This document shows, piece by piece, positions 36,283-45,638 of a DNA stretch of 64,000 bases. Source of the DNA: Salipaludibacillus keqinensis (GTDB taxonomy: Bacteria > Bacillota > Bacilli > Bacillales > Salisediminibacteriaceae); contig NZ_PDOD01000006.1 in assembly GCF_003226325.1 (NCBI RefSeq), positions 124,001 through 188,000 of the forward strand, written 5' to 3'. How positions within the stretch are numbered: the stretch's first letter is position 1; every line of letters starts with the position of its first letter. The translations under genes were made by a program, and so were the position numbers. Below the pieces are notes generated by a model. The model worked only from the letters and a program-made list of their open reading frames with translations, was not told the DNA's origin and searched no databases.

Positions 36283-36525
36283 TTAGTTGTCCATACCGCC
36301 ATGATGATGCTTGAAATTTTTACTAGGTGCGGCACCCAAAGTGCCATGATGGCCTTGATACATTTTCTTGAATTCATGAATAGACATGTCCTCATGGTTT
36401 TGCTTCATCTGCCCCACATTCATCTTTCCAGTTGCTTCCTCTACATGGTCATGCGCAGAAACTAAACTCCCTGCTCCAAAAATCAACAGAGTAGCTGCAA
36501 GGACCGCCGTTGTAATTTTTTTCAT
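36283..36525 (-). CDS. small secreted His/Met-rich protein
   Basis: 80 aa. A clear signal peptide (MKKITTAVLAATLLIFGAGS, cleavage near SAHD). The mature part (about 55 aa) contains seven or more histidines and four methionines: HDHVEEATG, NVGQMKQNHEDM, KMYQGHHG, NFKHHHGGMDN. The His/Met clusters suggest binding of Cu or another metal outside the membrane; no family recognised. AAGGGGCAG precedes the ATG. It converges on the acyl-CoA synthetase operon. Confidence 0.65.
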   Translation of the reverse strand: MKKITTAVLAATLLIFGAGSLVSAHDHVEEATGKMNVGQMKQNHEDMSIHEFKKMYQGHHGTLGAAPSKNFKHHHGGMDN

Positions 36526-36653
36526 TTTTAACTGCCCCTTTCTAAAAGTATATCTTCACCCTACCCTCCAAATTTGAAGGATCTATGAAGAAAATAATGG
36601 TTAACAGAAAAGTCTCATATCAAACAATCAACCTGATGAAATGGTGATTGAAT

Positions 36654-37505
36654 CTATCCCCTCACCCATTCACTCAATCTGCCAAACTGAGTTTTTGCAT
36701 CATGATAGCCCAATTCATACAAATTTTCCAACCTTTTCTGGTTTCGCTCAAAACTACTAACGGGGACATCCTCACTTGGCTGGATTAAAAACACATTACC
36801 TTTTTCCTGCTCAGCTTCAATAAACGATAACGCCTCATTATATGTAATTAATCGTTTATGCAACGAATCAGCGACGGCAGGATATTTTCGATAGAGCAAC
36901 CTCATAAACGACGAAGCCCTGCTTGGTTTCAATCGTTCGTTATTGGTTTTGGTCATGATAACGACATTTTTTTGATTTCCGTCTTTTTTCGCTTTCTTAA
37001 TTGGAATCGGGTCCACAAGACCTCCGTCAAGCAACACTCTTCCGTCATATTCCACTGGCGGAGCGATCAGCGGCAGAGAACTTGAGGCACGAATGATTTT
37101 CAGGATATCTTTTCCGTGTTCTTGTTTATTGTAATATAGTGCCTCACCGGTGTGGCAATCAATGGTACCGATTAAAAACTGTTCCTTGCCTTTTTCTAAT
37201 GCAGTAAAATCAAAAGGAACAATATGATTGGGTACGTGATCGAATAAGAAATCCATGCCGAATAACTGTCTTCTCAAGATGACATTTCGCCATGATAAAT
37301 AACGGGAATCGTTTACGAGCCCAATATTGACCTCTTTATTTCGACCCTTTTGCCTTGATAAATACGAGGCGCCCATGCAGGCACCTGCTGATACTCCTAT
37401 GACATAATTGAAAAATAAATCTCTTTCTAAGAAATATTCAAGAACTCCAGCAGTATAAAGCCCTTTCATTCCTCCTCCTTCTAACACAAGTCCGCAATTA
37501 TGCAT
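36654..37505 (-). CDS. patatin-like phospholipase (YjjU type)
   Basis: 283 aa. Patatin motifs: GGGMKGLYTAGVLE (oxyanion loop, about residues 10-23), GVSAGACMGA (nucleophile Ser in GxSxG, about 38-47) and LLDGGLVDPIP (catalytic Asp in DGG, about 167-177). It is a serine-aspartate lipid acyl hydrolase, substrate unknown. Cytoplasmic, no signal. AAAAGGA precedes ATG. The next gene (RNA methyltransferase) is 28 bases upstream on the same strand, so they may be cotranscribed. Confidence 0.9.
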   Translation of the reverse strand: MHNCGLVLEGGGMKGLYTAGVLEYFLERDLFFNYVIGVSAGACMGASYLSRQKGRNKEVNIGLVNDSRYLSWRNVILRRQLFGMDFLFDHVPNHIVPFDFTALEKGKEQFLIGTIDCHTGEALYYNKQEHGKDILKIIRASSSLPLIAPPVEYDGRVLLDGGLVDPIPIKKAKKDGNQKNVVIMTKTNNERLKPSRASSFMRLLYRKYPAVADSLHKRLITYNEALSFIEAEQEKGNVFLIQPSEDVPVSSFERNQKRLENLYELGYHDAKTQFGRLSEWVRG

Positions 37506-37533
37506 ATAATCAATCCTTTTGCACTAAATTTCT

Positions 37534-38478
37534 TTATTCACAAACAAGTATCTCACGAGAAAAAATCTTGTTTTTACTGACAATACATCGATCAACAATC
37601 ATAAATCCTGCGTTTCTTATGAGATGATCAAAGGACTCGATTGTCACGATAACCACTTTCTTTGCGTAGGTTCGAGCGCTTGTAAACATCTCCAGCTTTT
37701 CTTCATCAGTTATCACAGAACATAAATTGTATGGCATATCAATAATCGCCACGTCATAGTTTCCGGTGATCGTTCTCATATCAGTCAGAGACACCTTCGT
37801 TTGTATTCCAAAGTGAGCTAAATTTTTCCGTAAGCCGTACATGACTTTTGGATTTGAGTCACTTCCCTCAATATACACGCCCATCGAGCTTGCCTCAATG
37901 AGGACGGTCCCAATGCCGCAACAAGGGTCAATGGCCTTGATTTCAGTTGGATTTGGAACGGCAATATTAACGATGCTTCTTGCTATCCGTGTACTTAATG
38001 CCGTGGAGTAGTGATAAGGCTTTTTTTCATGTTTGAGCCATACTGGTTCACTTTGTTTTAACCGTCCGAACAACCAACGGCCTTCAACATTCATGATCCC
38101 GAATAATTGACCGGGCTTATGTAAATCCACCGTTCCATCTACCTTCAAACCGACTTCCCTCTCCAATGATCGTCTTTCTTTGAACATCGGATTATGGGTA
38201 GACGGATTTTTCACGAATAACACTTTGAATGTCACGTTTAGTCTAGGAAGTTCTTTGACTCGGTTCATTAACCCGTCTATTGAATATGACTCACATAATA
38301 TTTCTATTCGCTCGTTCATAAACGGACTTCGATTAGGGTCTACTTGAATGACACTTTCCATCAGTCCTATGTTCGAATCAGCACCAAAAAAAGCACGCAT
38401 CTCTAATTGACAGAGATCTTTCTCCTCTTCTCTGTACGAGTATGTATAAATATATGTTGGTTTATTATCGTTTTCCAA
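37534..38478 (-). CDS. Trm11/RsmD-like RNA guanine N2-methyltransferase
   Basis: 314 aa. The C-terminal half is a Rossmann methyltransferase: IDPCCGIGTVLIEASSMG (SAM loop, about residues 183-200), then the catalytic DMPYNL (D/N-P-P-Y-type, about 248-253). The N-terminal half resembles the ferredoxin-like/THUMP-linked part of Trm-G10/YtjC-type tRNA methylases. TTG start with AGGATGAG upstream. Divergent from the PadR gene, whose operators lie between. Confidence 0.75.
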   Translation of the reverse strand: MENDNKPTYIYTYSYREEEKDLCQLEMRAFFGADSNIGLMESVIQVDPNRSPFMNERIEILCESYSIDGLMNRVKELPRLNVTFKVLFVKNPSTHNPMFKERRSLEREVGLKVDGTVDLHKPGQLFGIMNVEGRWLFGRLKQSEPVWLKHEKKPYHYSTALSTRIARSIVNIAVPNPTEIKAIDPCCGIGTVLIEASSMGVYIEGSDSNPKVMYGLRKNLAHFGIQTKVSLTDMRTITGNYDVAIIDMPYNLCSVITDEEKLEMFTSARTYAKKVVIVTIESFDHLIRNAGFMIVDRCIVSKNKIFSREILVCE

Positions 38479-38569
38479 TCTCTTCTCATCCTTTTCGTAT
38501 CATTGCCCTTATCTATAAAAGATATCTTTTTAAGGGAGAAATAGCAAAGTATCATAAAAACCACATGAG

Positions 38570-38588
38570 TACCTTGCATTACAAGGTA
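38570..38588. promoter_or_regulatory. PadR operator 1
   Basis: TACCTTGCATTACAAGGTA: 7-bp inverted arms, 5-bp spacer. It overlaps the -35 (TTGCAT, 38574-38579) of the PadR promoter, whose -10 is TATACT at 38597-38602 (17-base spacer). Confidence 0.7.
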
Positions 38589-38609
38589 CTTAAAGTTATA
38601 CTTTTCTTA

Positions 38610-38628
38610 TACTATGTAATACAAGGTA
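38610..38628. promoter_or_regulatory. PadR operator 2
   Basis: TACTATGTAATACAAGGTA, 15 of 19 bases identical to operator 1 and exactly 40 bases downstream, between the promoter and the PadR start. Two copies suggest cooperative autorepression. Confidence 0.65.
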
Positions 38629-38647
38629 AAGAAAGAAGTGATCCCTA

Positions 38648-38977
38648 GTGGCCATGACCCAAATGATGAAAGGCATATTAGATGGTTGTTTGCTTGCAAT
38701 CATTAACGAAAATGAAGTTTATGGCTACGAATTAGCCGTGAAATTGGAGAGATACGGGTTTGATTCAATAAGTGAGGGAACCATTTATCCTCTGCTCATT
38801 CGGATGCAGAAGGAAAAACTTGTGACTTCTACCTATAAAAAATCTACTGCAGGCCCAAAAAGAAAGTACTATTCGCTAACAGACAAAGGCGAGGAGGAAC
38901 TAGCAAGCTTCATTAAACGTTGGGAGTACTTACAGATCAATGTTACGAACGTGCTGAATGATGAAACTAAACCATGA
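38648..38977 (+). CDS. PadR family transcriptional repressor
   Basis: 109 aa winged helix: MKGILDGCLLAIINENEVYGYELAVKL (about residues 6-32, only YGYE is diagnostic), ISEGTIYPLLIRMQKEKLV (recognition helix and wing start, about 41-59), and KRKYYSLTDKGEEEL (wing, about 73-87). Starts at GTG 38648, or ATG 38654. It probably represses itself and the downstream gene through the operators at 38570 and 38610. The pairing with a HAAS-domain membrane protein is the usual one in Firmicutes. Confidence 0.9.
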   Translation: MAMTQMMKGILDGCLLAIINENEVYGYELAVKLERYGFDSISEGTIYPLLIRMQKEKLVTSTYKKSTAGPKRKYYSLTDKGEEELASFIKRWEYLQINVTNVLNDETKP

Positions 38978-38993
38978 AAAGGAGAGAGAGCAA

Positions 38994-39758
38994 ATGACAC
39001 ACTCAAAACTTTCCCACAAAAGTAAAACATTCTTAGAAGATTTACGAATCTATTTATTTTCAAGTGCAAAAAACTCTGAAGAAATTGATGATATTGTCGA
39101 TCAATTGGAAGTTCATTTATTGGAAGCAGAACAAAACGGAAAAACCATTGAAAAAATTATTGGCGATTCTCCTAAGGATTATATGAACCAACTCTCTCAT
39201 GAAATGTCGCTCGACTATAAGGCTTGGGCAAAGTTTGTCCCGATTATTCTATTCGGTAGCTTTTCGTTTAAAATTGTCGGTGACAGTCTCAGTGGAGCAC
39301 TTGCTTACTCTATATTAGAACTTATCGGATTCTTTACCATCGGCATTATTTTTCTCCTAGGTGTCTCCGCTACTTTCAAATTTATTTCAGGTAAAAATCT
39401 TTCAAATGGAAAACAAGTCACGGTCTTAAGTCTCGTTCCACTTCTGACCATGGGGTTGTTCTTTAGTTTAATCTATTTAAATAGAGTGATCGACCCACCA
39501 CTCATACACTTTGGACAACTCGGCAGTATTATTGCAGTAATCATCACAATGATCTTTCTTATCGCTGCCTCGTGGTGGGCGAAAACAGCCGTTCTTTTGG
39601 TCATAATTACTCTTTTATACTTGCCACCATTTCTCCTTAGCTTCACATCCATGCAAGAAGTGACTCAATTAACGATAGGTGTGTTTGTTTCTTATATTGG
39701 AATAGGTATATACCTGTTCATAACCTTTAAAAGACTAAAGAAAACCAATAAACTTTAG
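38994..39758 (+). CDS. HAAS-domain membrane protein (PadR partner)
   Basis: 254 aa from ATG 38994 (AAAGGAGAGAG upstream). An N-terminal cytoplasmic helical HAAS domain (about residues 1-75: FLEDLRIYLFSSAK, EEIDDIVDQLEVHL, IIGDSPKDYMNQL) precedes six TM segments (about 85-245). HAAS proteins are thought to sense membrane stress or associate with ABC transporters. Cotranscribed with padR (16 bases between). Confidence 0.8.
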   Translation: MTHSKLSHKSKTFLEDLRIYLFSSAKNSEEIDDIVDQLEVHLLEAEQNGKTIEKIIGDSPKDYMNQLSHEMSLDYKAWAKFVPIILFGSFSFKIVGDSLSGALAYSILELIGFFTIGIIFLLGVSATFKFISGKNLSNGKQVTVLSLVPLLTMGLFFSLIYLNRVIDPPLIHFGQLGSIIAVIITMIFLIAASWWAKTAVLLVIITLLYLPPFLLSFTSMQEVTQLTIGVFVSYIGIGIYLFITFKRLKKTNKL

Positions 39759-39775
39759 CTGCCTCTATACCTATT

Positions 39776-40396
39776 CTATTTTTTGTTCTCTCTCTCTTGA
39801 CTGTCCGGAAGAGGAAACGGAGTCGATGCTTCAAGTAATTCTTTACGCCTGATGGGGTTTATCTCTCTTTTTTGCAAATCTCTTCGTAGGGCCGCCAACT
39901 GGTCGACGTATTCACCATATTCTGGACCTAATAATTTTGCAATATGTCTCGTTATTTTTTTGGAAAGTATTGGGCTCGCACCAGATGTGGTTACTGCTAC
40001 TTTCAACTTTCCCCGTTCAATAACAGATGGGAAAAAGAAGCTACTTACCTGTTGGTTATCAACTACATTAATTAGTGATACGTACTGAGTGAGACCTGTC
40101 GCGAACTTTTCGTTTAATGCAAAGGAATCCGTTGCAATCACTACCAAAAAGAAGGACCGCCAGTTCAAGTCCAACCGATCACAACCTTCTCGATCAGTAT
40201 CCTTTACTTTCATATCTGTTTCCTTATAGGTAAAGGCATTCCGCTGCTGTTTTAAATTTTCAGTCAATGTTGGACTAATGACCGTGACGGAGGCCTGCTC
40301 TTTAAGTAAATGTATGATTTTTCTTTCGGCGATGGTGCCGCCCCCAATGACAAGGCACGGCTTGTTTTTTATCTGAAGAACAAAGGGGCTACTCAT
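39776..40396 (-). CDS. ylnF: precorrin-2 dehydrogenase / sirohydrochlorin synthase
   Basis: 206 aa from ATG 40396 (AAAGGAG with 8-nt spacing). An N-terminal Rossmann fold (VIGGGTIAERKIIHLL, about residues 16-31) binds NAD; the middle contains VTTSGASPILSKKITRHI (about 120-137) as in SirC/Met8. It oxidises precorrin-2 to sirohydrochlorin, the second step of siroheme synthesis. Last gene of the cys/siroheme operon, same order as ylnDEF of B. subtilis. Confidence 0.9.
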   Translation of the reverse strand: MSSPFVLQIKNKPCLVIGGGTIAERKIIHLLKEQASVTVISPTLTENLKQQRNAFTYKETDMKVKDTDREGCDRLDLNWRSFFLVVIATDSFALNEKFATGLTQYVSLINVVDNQQVSSFFFPSVIERGKLKVAVTTSGASPILSKKITRHIAKLLGPEYGEYVDQLAALRRDLQKREINPIRRKELLEASTPFPLPDSQERENKK

Positions 40397-40424
40397 TTTC
40401 ACCATCTCCTTTCAATAATGATCA

Positions 40425-41189
40425 TTACTGTCTATCATTCGCTAACGCCGCTTCCAGTTGATTTTCTATCCAAGATGACACCAGTGGATGTGGAAGGTAC
40501 GTCTTTCCTTCCCAATGATAAGAAAGACCTTCTAACCTATTTGGTATGACTTTGTTTGTAAAATACCCTTCACATAAAAACAGCGGAAGGACGAGGGTCT
40601 CGGTCTCTTGTGGGAGACGAGCAACTGTACTTCTTAAGTTATCTGGGTGAAGAGTACCATGGACGATTTGTTTAAATGGAAAGCGAGTAGCCAATGCCTG
40701 CTTCATCCTTTGCAGAAGTTCCTCCCACTTCTCATGAAAGGAAGATTCATCGCTACCGTGTGCGACAAGGAGGAGGACTTCCTTTTCCGGATTCACGGAT
40801 AAAGAAGCCACCCGTTCTGAAACCAAGTCCATTACTAGAGCATGATCATCCATTGGTTCGCACCAAACAATATCACAAGCCATTTCAATTGGATGAAGAT
40901 CCGTATCAACAGGCGTTTCTGCGATGACTCCTAACGCATATTTGATTTCATCAATATGCGTGCTTCCTGACGAGATAAAAAGAGGAATGGAGACGATCGT
41001 CTTAATTCCATCACTTTCTAACTGCTGAATTCCTTTTTCTATCGTCTTTTCTTCGCTAAATTCCAAATAACTGATCACCACAGGAAGCTCTGTGTTCACT
41101 TTTAAAACGGCTTCCTCAATATCCTTTTCCCATTTTGGGTTACTTGAGCCATGGGCGATGATCAGCACTCCTGTTTGACTCATATTCAT
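40425..41189 (-). CDS. sirB: sirohydrochlorin ferrochelatase
   Basis: 254 aa, CbiX/SirB type with two CbiX repeats. Repeat 1: GVLIIAHGSSNPKWEKDI (His about 13) and IPLFISSGSTHIDEI (about 82-96). Repeat 2: LLLVAHGSDESSFHEKW (about 146) and LPLFLCEGYFTNKVI (about 205). The two histidines in HGS and H of the second motif are Fe2+ ligands. It inserts iron into sirohydrochlorin to make siroheme for the sulfite reductase in this operon (ylnE equivalent). Confidence 0.92.
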   Translation of the reverse strand: MNMSQTGVLIIAHGSSNPKWEKDIEEAVLKVNTELPVVISYLEFSEEKTIEKGIQQLESDGIKTIVSIPLFISSGSTHIDEIKYALGVIAETPVDTDLHPIEMACDIVWCEPMDDHALVMDLVSERVASLSVNPEKEVLLLVAHGSDESSFHEKWEELLQRMKQALATRFPFKQIVHGTLHPDNLRSTVARLPQETETLVLPLFLCEGYFTNKVIPNRLEGLSYHWEGKTYLPHPLVSSWIENQLEAALANDRQ

Positions 41190-41204
41190 TCAAATTCACC
41201 TTCT

Positions 41205-42002
41205 TTACGCATGGATTGCTTGTTGAAGCAAAGGCGAATCTGCCAATTTATCTTCAAACCAAGCTAAGTCTTCTCTAAGTCTAACTACTTCGCCCACGAC
41301 AATGATTGCTGGAGAGGCAATTTTCTTTGTTTCCAATTCTTTCACAATCGTTCCTAGTTCCCCAGTGACCGTTTTCTGCACCTCGCACGTTCCCCATTGA
41401 ATGATCGCCACCGGTGTAGAGGGCGGTCGTCCATGTAGCAACAATTTTTCTTGAATGAGCTGAATTTGCTTTACTCCCATATAAAAAACGAGCGTATCCA
41501 CTCCGACCGCTAAGCTCTGCCAATTGATCTCTTCTTGCTTGCCATCTTTTCGTCTGTGCCCTGCTACCACCGCAAAAGATGAGCTTAATTCTCTATGGGT
41601 AAGAGGGATTCCCGCATAAGCTGGCGCCGCAATTCCGGATGTAATGCCTGGGACGATTTCAAAGGGTAACCCATTTTGCCGACAAGCGGCCGCTTCTTCA
41701 CCGACTCGACCAAATACCGTTGAGTCTCCGCCTTTTAAACGAACCACTTTTTGACCTCGCTTCCCATGATAGACGAGAATGTCATTGATCTCCTCTTGGG
41801 AAATACAAGCTGTTTGTGGTTGTTTCCCACAATAGATAAGCTCTGCACCTTTTTTAGCATGATCAAGCAACTGGATATTCACAAGCCGATCATACACAAT
41901 CACATCCGCCTCTTGTAACAGCTCTGCTCCTCGGAGTGTTAAAAGCTTCGGGTCTCCCGGACCTGCCCCAACAAAATAAACTTCACCTACATGTCTTTTC
42001 AT
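41205..42002 (-). CDS. sumT: uroporphyrinogen-III C-methyltransferase
   Basis: 265 aa from ATG 42002 (AGGGGGAAG upstream). SUMT signature: VYFVGAGPGDPKLLTLRG (about residues 7-24), VVRLKGGDSTVFGRVGEE (about 85-102), then EIVPGITSGIAAPAYAGIPL and PVAIIQWGT. It methylates uroporphyrinogen III twice to precorrin-2, the first committed step toward siroheme. ylnD equivalent. Confidence 0.95.
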   Translation of the reverse strand: MKRHVGEVYFVGAGPGDPKLLTLRGAELLQEADVIVYDRLVNIQLLDHAKKGAELIYCGKQPQTACISQEEINDILVYHGKRGQKVVRLKGGDSTVFGRVGEEAAACRQNGLPFEIVPGITSGIAAPAYAGIPLTHRELSSSFAVVAGHRRKDGKQEEINWQSLAVGVDTLVFYMGVKQIQLIQEKLLLHGRPPSTPVAIIQWGTCEVQKTVTGELGTIVKELETKKIASPAIIVVGEVVRLREDLAWFEDKLADSPLLQQAIHA

Positions 42003-42021
42003 ACGTCTTCCCCCTATGATT

Positions 42022-42228
42022 TTATTCATGTCCGATCACAAACCCGGCGTGTTTCGTTATGATTCTCGTATCATATAATGATAATTCCTCTATGATCGGG
42101 GTCTGTAAATATGATTTCTCTAATTCAACTTCAGCTACATTAAAAGCGGTGGCTTCATCTTCTGCTGCAACGACAATATGGACATTTTTCTCTTTATTCA
42201 CTCGCGCTTCAAACCGGTAAAGTTTCAT
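42022..42228 (-). CDS. DUF3906 family protein
   Basis: 68 aa from ATG 42228 (GAGGAGGAAGG upstream). It begins MKLYRFEARVNKEKNVH and contains VVAAEDEATAFNVAEVELEKSY shortened here to its E-D-E-A core; this matches DUF3906, small proteins of unknown function found next to siroheme/cys genes in bacilli. Placed between sir and sumT, it is likely linked to siroheme or sulfite reductase, but the function is not known. Confidence 0.7.
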   Translation of the reverse strand: MKLYRFEARVNKEKNVHIVVAAEDEATAFNVAEVELEKSYLQTPIIEELSLYDTRIITKHAGFVIGHE

Positions 42229-42257
42229 GGTCCTTCCTCCTCGTGATGAAAACCGAG

Positions 42258-43874
42258 TCAAGATGCTTGCTGTTCAATGATTTCGGTTAGTTTTTCTTGA
42301 AGTGGCTCTTTTCCTAAACGTAAATAAAAAGCGTGAAAGTCCTCTCCTTGTTGTTTTTCATCTGTGAAATATTGAATGAATTTTAATAGGACGCCGTCTA
42401 ATTCGTGTGCTTCGATTTTCCCTTTCAACTTTTCGTTGAATTGAGCTCCTTGCGTCAGAGTTCCACCTACATAAATTTCAAACGCTTCAACAAGCTTTTT
42501 ATCTTTGTTTTTCATTTTAATCCCTTGTAAACCGATATCGGCTATTTGCCTTTGCCCACAGGCATTTGGACAGCCAACCATATGGATTCTCACCGGTACA
42601 TCGACCGTTAAATGGTCATCCAAATAATTTGCGATATCCCTCATCCGTTCTTTTGTTTCAACAAGGGCAAGGTTACAATACTCAATCCCTGTGCATGACA
42701 CCGATGAACCGATAAACGGCTTCGGAGCGATATTCATCCGGTCTAGAATATCTTCATTTAGAAAACGATCCACGTCATCATCAGCTATGTTAGGAATAAC
42801 TACATTTTGCGAATTACACGTCCTGATTTCACCATTTCCATATTCCTTAGAAATGCGAGCAAGTTCAATTAATTCATCCGAATACAAACGGCCTACAGGG
42901 ATATTTAATCCTATATAATTAAATCCTGCTTGTTTTTGCGGATGAACTCCGTAAAAATAGCCTGCGTTCCACGTTTCAAAGCGGTTCGTGCCTTTCGATG
43001 GCAAAGAGATGAACTCCTCCATTTTTTCCTTGAACGCTTCAGGCCCCCAATCTGCGAGAAGAAATTTTAAACGAGCACGGTGACGTTTTTCACGGTATCC
43101 ATGATCACGGAAAATGGTCGTCACCACTTTTGTCACTTCGTTCACTTGATCTGGCCTTACGAACACATCCAGCTCTTGAGCCAAGTAAGGTTTTGCTGAG
43201 AGGCCTCCGCCAACATACACGTGAAAACCGTGGACCGCTTTCCCATCTATTTCTTTCGTTGCCGGTGTAAATGACAAGCAGTTAATTTCCGCATTTTGTG
43301 CATTGTTCAAATTGGATGAGATCGACACTTTGAATTTTCTCGGCAAGTTAGAAAAATCTCGGTTATGTTGGAAATAATCATAGACATCCTGAACGATTTC
43401 CTGCGTATTAATCAGCTCATTTGGATCGATTCCCGCCAAGGGATTTCCAACGATGGTTCGCATAATGTCTCCACAGGCACCTACCGATGATAAACCACCC
43501 TCCTCTAAGCGACGGAAAATATCTGGGATGTCTTCGATTTGAAGCCAGTGGAACTGAATTGCCTGACGTGTCGTGATGTCAATGACATCACGGCCGTAAT
43601 CCTTAGCAATCCCAGCAAGAATCAATGCTTGACTATGAGAGAGAATGCCGGATGGGACATTGACCCGCATCATGAAATAACCATCTTCTTTTGGCTTTTG
43701 CAGATAGAGCCCAGCCCATTTAAAGAGGGGCCAATCTTCTTTTGGAATCGAGGCAAACCCCTCTTCCGCGTATTGAGGAATATCATTTAAAATATCCAAT
43801 CCGTCTTTTTCTAGTTTTAATTTTTCTTCTTTACTCAATTTTTCGTTATCTGCCCAAACTTTCGTGTACCCCAT
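42258..43874 (-). CDS. sir: assimilatory sulfite reductase (siroheme/[4Fe-4S], ferredoxin type)
   Basis: 538 aa, single-subunit NirA/Sir. Cluster-binding motif 1 is SSVSCTGIEYCNLA (about residues 408-421, C-x5-C) and motif 2 is HMVGCPNACGQRQIAD (about 448-463, C-x3-C). An N-terminal NIR_SIR ferredoxin-like half precedes. Six-electron reduction of sulfite to sulfide with ferredoxin. This differs from B. subtilis CysIJ and lets the operon close with its own siroheme genes. ATG follows AAAGGGG. Confidence 0.9.
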   Translation of the reverse strand: MGYTKVWADNEKLSKEEKLKLEKDGLDILNDIPQYAEEGFASIPKEDWPLFKWAGLYLQKPKEDGYFMMRVNVPSGILSHSQALILAGIAKDYGRDVIDITTRQAIQFHWLQIEDIPDIFRRLEEGGLSSVGACGDIMRTIVGNPLAGIDPNELINTQEIVQDVYDYFQHNRDFSNLPRKFKVSISSNLNNAQNAEINCLSFTPATKEIDGKAVHGFHVYVGGGLSAKPYLAQELDVFVRPDQVNEVTKVVTTIFRDHGYREKRHRARLKFLLADWGPEAFKEKMEEFISLPSKGTNRFETWNAGYFYGVHPQKQAGFNYIGLNIPVGRLYSDELIELARISKEYGNGEIRTCNSQNVVIPNIADDDVDRFLNEDILDRMNIAPKPFIGSSVSCTGIEYCNLALVETKERMRDIANYLDDHLTVDVPVRIHMVGCPNACGQRQIADIGLQGIKMKNKDKKLVEAFEIYVGGTLTQGAQFNEKLKGKIEAHELDGVLLKFIQYFTDEKQQGEDFHAFYLRLGKEPLQEKLTEIIEQQAS

Positions 43875-43893
43875 TATGTAAATCCCCTTTCTA

Positions 43894-44496
43894 CTAAATA
43901 ATTTGTTGCTCTTTCAAATAGGTTATGATCGTTTCTACCGAATCCTCTACTGAAGCAAGGTCACTAGAGATCGTTAATTCTGGTGACACAGGTTCTTCAT
44001 ATGGGGCGCTAATTCCCGTAAATTCAGGTATTTCACCGTTCCGCGCTTTCTTATAAAGGCCTTTTGGATCTCTGTTTTCGCATTCTTCAACGGGACATTT
44101 CACATAAATTTCGATGAATTCACCTTGTTCCACCATCTCTCGGGCAAGTTGGCGATCTTCCCGGTAAGGGGATACAAAAGCAGTTAGTACGATACTTCCT
44201 CCATCAACGAAAAGCTTGGATACCTCTCCTATCCTACGTATGTTCTCTTGCCGATCCTCCGGCTTAAATCCAAGGTCCCGATTTAAACCATGTCGAATAT
44301 TGTCCCCATCCAACACATAGCTTTGAACACTAGACTGATGTAGGCTTCTATCCACAGCGTTCGCCAATGTTGATTTTCCTGAGCCAGAGAGTCCAGTAAA
44401 CCATATGATACAGCTTTTGTGCCCTCGAAGTTGTTGACGGTCATGTTTTGTTACGACAGAATCATGCCAGTGAATATTTGCCGCTTTATGGCTCAT
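43894..44496 (-). CDS. cysC: adenylylsulfate kinase
   Basis: 200 aa. Walker [15 protein letters not shown] (about residues 34-47), D-x-D-x-x-R in [12 protein letters not shown] (about 60-71), FVSPYREDR (about 104-112) and the lid [18 protein letters not shown]. Phosphorylates APS to PAPS. Its ATG overlaps the sat stop by 4 bases (ATGA), so translation is coupled. Confidence 0.95.
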   Translation of the reverse strand: MSHKAANIHWHDSVVTKHDRQQLRGHKSCIIWFTGLSGSGKSTLANAVDRSLHQSSVQSYVLDGDNIRHGLNRDLGFKPEDRQENIRRIGEVSKLFVDGGSIVLTAFVSPYREDRQLAREMVEQGEFIEIYVKCPVEECENRDPKGLYKKARNGEIPEFTGISAPYEEPVSPELTISSDLASVEDSVETIITYLKEQQII

Positions 44497-45632
44497 ACAC
44501 TCACCTTCATTCCATCAATCAATACTTGAACGACTTCAGGACGACTAAATTCCGGTGGAGGCGTCTCCCCGTTTCGTAGAAGTTCTCTTACCTTTGTACC
44601 TGATAAAATGACCCGGTCTTTCAGTTCATGAGGGCACGTCTTAGTGGAAGCCATGTTCTCACACTTCTTGCAATAAAAGCTGTGTTCAAAGAAAAGTGGC
44701 GTAATGCCTAAGTCTTCTTCTGAGAACTGCTCAAAAATCTCCTGTGCCTCATACGTGCCATAATAGTCACCTACGCCAGCATGATCACGCCCGACGATAA
44801 AATGAGTACAACCGTAATTTTTTCTGACTAAGGCATGAAAAATCGCTTCGCGGGGGCCCGCATATCTCATGGCTGCTGGAAATACAGCTAGGAAAACTCG
44901 ATCTTTTGGGTAATAATTTTCTAACAGTACTTGGTAACTTTCCATTCGAACATCGGCAGGAATATCATCGGCTTTCGTTTCACCAACCAGTGGATTTAAA
45001 AACAAGCCATCGACAATTTCCAAGGCGGATTTTTGAATATATTCGTGAGCTCGGTGAACGGGATTCCTCGTTTGAAACCCAACGACCTTTTTCCACCCTT
45101 TTTTCGCAAAAGTTTCTCTCGTCTCAGCTGGATGAAGATAATATGTGGAAAATTGATCCTTTTCAGGTGAACGGACGAGCGTAATTGGACCTCCTAAATA
45201 CGTATCGCCTCTTTCGAAGATTTTTTTGACCCCTGGGTGTGCCTGATCAGAGGTTTTATACACTTGAATCGCTTCCGTTTGTTGGTCTGGGGTGTAAATT
45301 TCCTGTAATTTTAGGATACCATACGTCACACCTTGGAACTTAAGCAAAACCGACTGTCCCTCCGAAAGAGAAGAAGCGACTTCTCTAGTCACCGGAAGGG
45401 TAATCGGCAGACTCCACACATGGCCGTCTGATAGCCTCATTTCTTGCACCACACTAGAGTAGTCTTCTTTCCCTAAAAATCCTGTTAACGGGCTGTAAGC
45501 TCCATTAGCAATAAGCTCTAAATCTGACAAACTCGTTTTGTCTAGTTCAATTGACTCTGAAATTCCTGAATAATCGACCGAATCATCGAATCGATTCATT
45601 AATGTTCCTCCGTGAGGAAGGCTTACTGTCAT
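44493..45632 (-). CDS. sat: sulfate adenylyltransferase (ATP sulfurylase)
   Basis: 379 aa, homo-oligomeric type. Motifs: [14 protein letters not shown] (QxRNPxHxxHE, about residues 195-208), [12 protein letters not shown] (about 281-292), and a zinc-like [15 protein letters not shown] (about 320-334). Makes APS from sulfate and ATP. ATG 45632 follows GAAGGAG; cysC overlaps its 3' end. Confidence 0.95.
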   Translation of the reverse strand: MTVSLPHGGTLMNRFDDSVDYSGISESIELDKTSLSDLELIANGAYSPLTGFLGKEDYSSVVQEMRLSDGHVWSLPITLPVTREVASSLSEGQSVLLKFQGVTYGILKLQEIYTPDQQTEAIQVYKTSDQAHPGVKKIFERGDTYLGGPITLVRSPEKDQFSTYYLHPAETRETFAKKGWKKVVGFQTRNPVHRAHEYIQKSALEIVDGLFLNPLVGETKADDIPADVRMESYQVLLENYYPKDRVFLAVFPAAMRYAGPREAIFHALVRKNYGCTHFIVGRDHAGVGDYYGTYEAQEIFEQFSEEDLGITPLFFEHSFYCKKCENMASTKTCPHELKDRVILSGTKVRELLRNGETPPPEFSRPEVVQVLIDGMKVSV

Positions 45633-45638
45633 GTTCGA

